64,000 bases of DNA from contig JAKVBK010000013.1 of assembly GCA_022447275.1 (NCBI GenBank), forward strand, positions 17,318 to 81,317, in the 5' to 3' direction. Position 1 is the stretch's first letter, and every line of letters begins with the position of its first letter. Both the position numbers and the translations under genes were made by a program. Source of the stretch: Oceanicola sp. GTDB lineage: Bacteria > Pseudomonadota > Alphaproteobacteria > Rhodobacterales > Rhodobacteraceae. Positions 61,968 to 64,000 of this stretch are shown here, in pieces. The notes under the pieces are model-generated. The model was not told the DNA's origin. It worked only from the letters and a program-made list of their open reading frames with translations, and ran no database searches.

Positions 61968-64000
61968 TCAGAGGATCACATCGCCAGCTTCGAGATCGGC
62001 GATAACCATCCCCCCCATGAAAAATCCGTCGCCCGTCTCGAAAACAAACTTCACGCCCGAGGTTTTCTGCTCGGCATGACGGATGAAATCATCGAAATCG
62101 ACAAGATGCAGGGATTGGAGATCGAGCACATTGTCGCCTCGGTCAAAATCGCGGACCTCATCGAACCCGAAGTTGTCCTCAAAGACGAACACATCATTGC
62201 CAAGGCCGCCAAAAAGCCTGTCGTTGCCGGTGCCGCCATTTAGGATGTCATCGCCATCCCCTCCATCGAGCCGATCCTTTCCAGACCCGCCGTGCAGGGC
62301 ATCCGCCTCAGAGCCGCCGAACAGGGCATCATCGCCCGCCTCGCCATAGAGCGTGTCGCTGTCAGCCATGCCTTCGAGCATGTCATCGCCCGCCCCGCCC
62401 CAGAAGGTGTCGTCTCCCGCGCCGCCTTCCATGTCGTCGTCACCGTCATCGCCCCAGCCCAGATCATTGCCCTCACCGAGGCGCAACCTGTCATCGCCTG
62501 CCCCGCCGTAGGCGGTGTCATGTCCGGCTGCGGCCTCCAGCCAATCGGCGCCCGCGCCGCCATGAAGGATGTCATTGCCGTTATAGCCCCGGATCACATC
62601 ATTGCCGTCGCCGCCGTCAAGAAAGTCATGCCAGCCCGTGCCATAAAGCTTGTCGCGGAATTGAGACCCCCGCGCGCCTTCGACGCTGTCCAGCCAGTCG
62701 CGCTGGGTGAGATTGAGGATGTGCCAGCCTGCCTTTGTGGTGATGTTCACGCTTACCCCGCTGTCGGCGCTGGAATAATCCACGATGTCGAAGCCATCGC
62801 CGCCATAGACATGATCTTCGCCGAGGCCCGGACGCAAAACATTGTCCGAAGCATCACCGGTCAGGAAGTCATCAAAGCTGGACCCTTCAATCCCTTCAAA
62901 GCCCGAGATCACATCCCCATCCGCATGCCCTCCAGAGGCCGTGCTATCGGCAAGGCTGACAATGACGCCCGCATTTGATCCCGCGTAGCTCACGATATCG
63001 CCGCTGCCGGCCCCGCCGTGCAGATGATCTGCCCCAGCGCCCCCGAGCAGCGTGTCGTCACCGGCCCCACCTGCGAGCGCATCCGCCCCGTCACCGCCGA
63101 CCAACATGTCTCCCCCGGCCCCGCCCGAAAGGTGGTCACCCCCGCGCCCCCCGATCAGGACATCCGCGCCGTCATTGCCAAAGAGCATGTCATTGCCCTC
63201 ATCGCCGGACAGATCATCATCCCCCGACTGGCCCGGATCCGCCGCCAGTTCCATCGACACAGAAATTTCGGTGGCATCCGTGTCCGAAGCGATGGCCACC
63301 ACCTCAACCACATCCTGCGCCCCCACAGTGAGGCCCGCTATTTCCGCCGTGAAGCGCAAGCCCATTGGAGTTTCCACCAGATCTGCTGAGGTCAGCCGGG
63401 CCATTTCCCTGCCATTCACCCGGAACGACAAAGCCGCCACTTCGGCGCGATCAACCGGCGTGGCCATCAGGGCCGCGTTCAACTCAGCAAGGGTTGTCGC
63501 CACGGAGACAGAGCCATTGATCGCGCCGTCATCGATCCTGTCGAGGTCCGCCGTGCCGGCCGTGCTGCCCACGCCGATGGAGCGGATCGTTGCGTTCAGG
63601 CCGGCCGGATCGCGCAGGGCGGCGGCCATCGCATCGAACCCATCCGTGTTCCAGTCATCATCAGGAAACCCGTCGGACAGGACAGAGATCATCACATCGC
63701 CGCCCGTGCCTGGCCCCAGCGCCTCTTGGGTGGCACGCAGAGCTTCGGCAAAAGCCGTACCGCCCCCCGGGCTAAGTGCGCCCAGCGCCTCCTCGACTGC
63801 GCCGCCGACAAGGCCGGAATAGAGCGTTTGCGCATCACTGTCGAAGCCGATCACAGTCAGCTCTGCCCCGGCAAACCCGGCGGCTGTCAGGCTGTCGCTG
63901 AGATGGGCAAAGGCCGCAATCATGCCATCGATCGCCTCGTTGGCGATCCCATTGCCATCCCGGTCCCCGATGCTTGTATCCGGCAGCAATTGCGTCATGG
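61968..64000 (-). CDS. RTX protein with von Willebrand A domain (5' end beyond the window)
   Basis: Secreted calcium-binding protein, incomplete at the right edge. Visible part: a vWA-like domain (about residues 1-190 of the visible 676; 'AIDGMIAAFAHLSDSL', 'ALSPGGGTAFAEALRATQEAL', 'MISVLSDGFPDDD') whose first MIDAS motif (DxSxS) must lie upstream of 64000, a linker, a first RTX block of GGxGxDxxx repeats (about residues 265-335), a spacer domain, a second, longer RTX block (about 440-610), and a C-terminal type I secretion signal region ('VFEDNFGFDEVRDFDRGDNVLDL'). The ATG at 63998 is probably internal. Export through an ABC type I system is expected; none is in the window. Confidence 0.85.
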   Translation of the reverse strand, partial: MTQLLPDTSIGDRDGNGIANEAIDGMIAAFAHLSDSLTAAGFAGAELTVIGFDSDAQTLYSGLVGGAVEEALGALSPGGGTAFAEALRATQEALGPGTGGDVMISVLSDGFPDDDWNTDGFDAMAAALRDPAGLNATIRSIGVGSTAGTADLDRIDDGAINGSVSVATTLAELNAALMATPVDRAEVAALSFRVNGREMARLTSADLVETPMGLRFTAEIAGLTVGAQDVVEVVAIASDTDATEISVSMELAADPGQSGDDDLSGDEGNDMLFGNDGADVLIGGRGGDHLSGGAGGDMLVGGDGADALAGGAGDDTLLGGAGADHLHGGAGSGDIVSYAGSNAGVIVSLADSTASGGHADGDVISGFEGIEGSSFDDFLTGDASDNVLRPGLGEDHVYGGDGFDIVDYSSADSGVSVNITTKAGWHILNLTQRDWLDSVEGARGSQFRDKLYGTGWHDFLDGGDGNDVIRGYNGNDILHGGAGADWLEAAAGHDTAYGGAGDDRLRLGEGNDLGWGDDGDDDMEGGAGDDTFWGGAGDDMLEGMADSDTLYGEAGDDALFGGSEADALHGGSGKDRLDGGDGDDILNGGTGNDRLFGGLGNDVFVFEDNFGFDEVRDFDRGDNVLDLQSLHLVDFDDFIRHAEQKTSGVKFVFETGDGFFMGGMVIADLEAGDVIL

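Overview
The window is GC-rich, densely coded chromosomal DNA from an alphaproteobacterium, almost certainly a marine member of the Rhodobacterales (Roseobacter group). The evidence is the set of blocks typical of that order: surA-pdxA-rsmA, DUF1499-prfA-prmC, omlA/DUF177/rpmF/plsX/fabH/ihfA/MerR, argS-SPOR-nagZ-scpA-scpB, double-length dCTP deaminase, a TakP-like TRAP operon, an RTX protein and a VPLPA-CTERM protein. The calls rest on protein motifs and synteny read by eye; no database search was run. I see no insertion sequence, prophage or CRISPR array.

Layout. 1-6.3 kb: outer-membrane chaperone, vitamin B6 and rRNA methylation genes, then a convergent release-factor operon. 6.3-10.9 kb: an operon of an M20 amidohydrolase and two ureohydrolases (agmatinase and guanidinobutyrase type), then mazG and an HNH nuclease. 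11.2-17.8 kb: esterase-alkA, an MFS permease, an inactive-looking squalene/phytoene synthase homologue, and cysS-cimA. 18.1-20.9 kb: a tightly overlapping aminotransferase / PEP-mutase-like / SDR operon of unknown pathway. 20.9-26.3 kb: a VPLPA-CTERM zinc protease, ABC-F, olsB, msrB, omlA and DUF177. 26.7-30.9 kb: rpmF, plsX, fabH, ihfA, a MerR protein and tRNA-Pro(GGG). 30.9-42.1 kb: dCTP deaminase, the nagZ-scpAB block, argS, malate synthase G and photolyase-DUF2256. 42.1-51.6 kb: a remnant of a second VPLPA-CTERM gene, a secreted protein, pepN, glnE, ybaK, DUF2852, RDD and bpt. 51.8-58.8 kb: a TRAP operon divergent from a Cache histidine kinase and NarL-type regulator. 59.0-61.8 kb: ilvBN behind a leader-peptide attenuator. 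62-64 kb: a vWA/RTX protein running off the right edge.

Together, cimA makes citramalate for isoleucine and ilvBN runs the shared acetohydroxyacid step. Nitrogen control (glnE) and guanidino-compound hydrolysis (speB/gbuA) deal with nitrogen supply. The TRAP system and its two-component pair probably handle uptake of a small organic acid, and malate synthase G feeds C2 units into central metabolism. The most notable regulatory elements are the ilvB leader with an Ile-Leu-Val-Val-Val-Val run and mutually exclusive hairpins, and a pair of 19-bp palindromes upstream of the DUF2852 gene.
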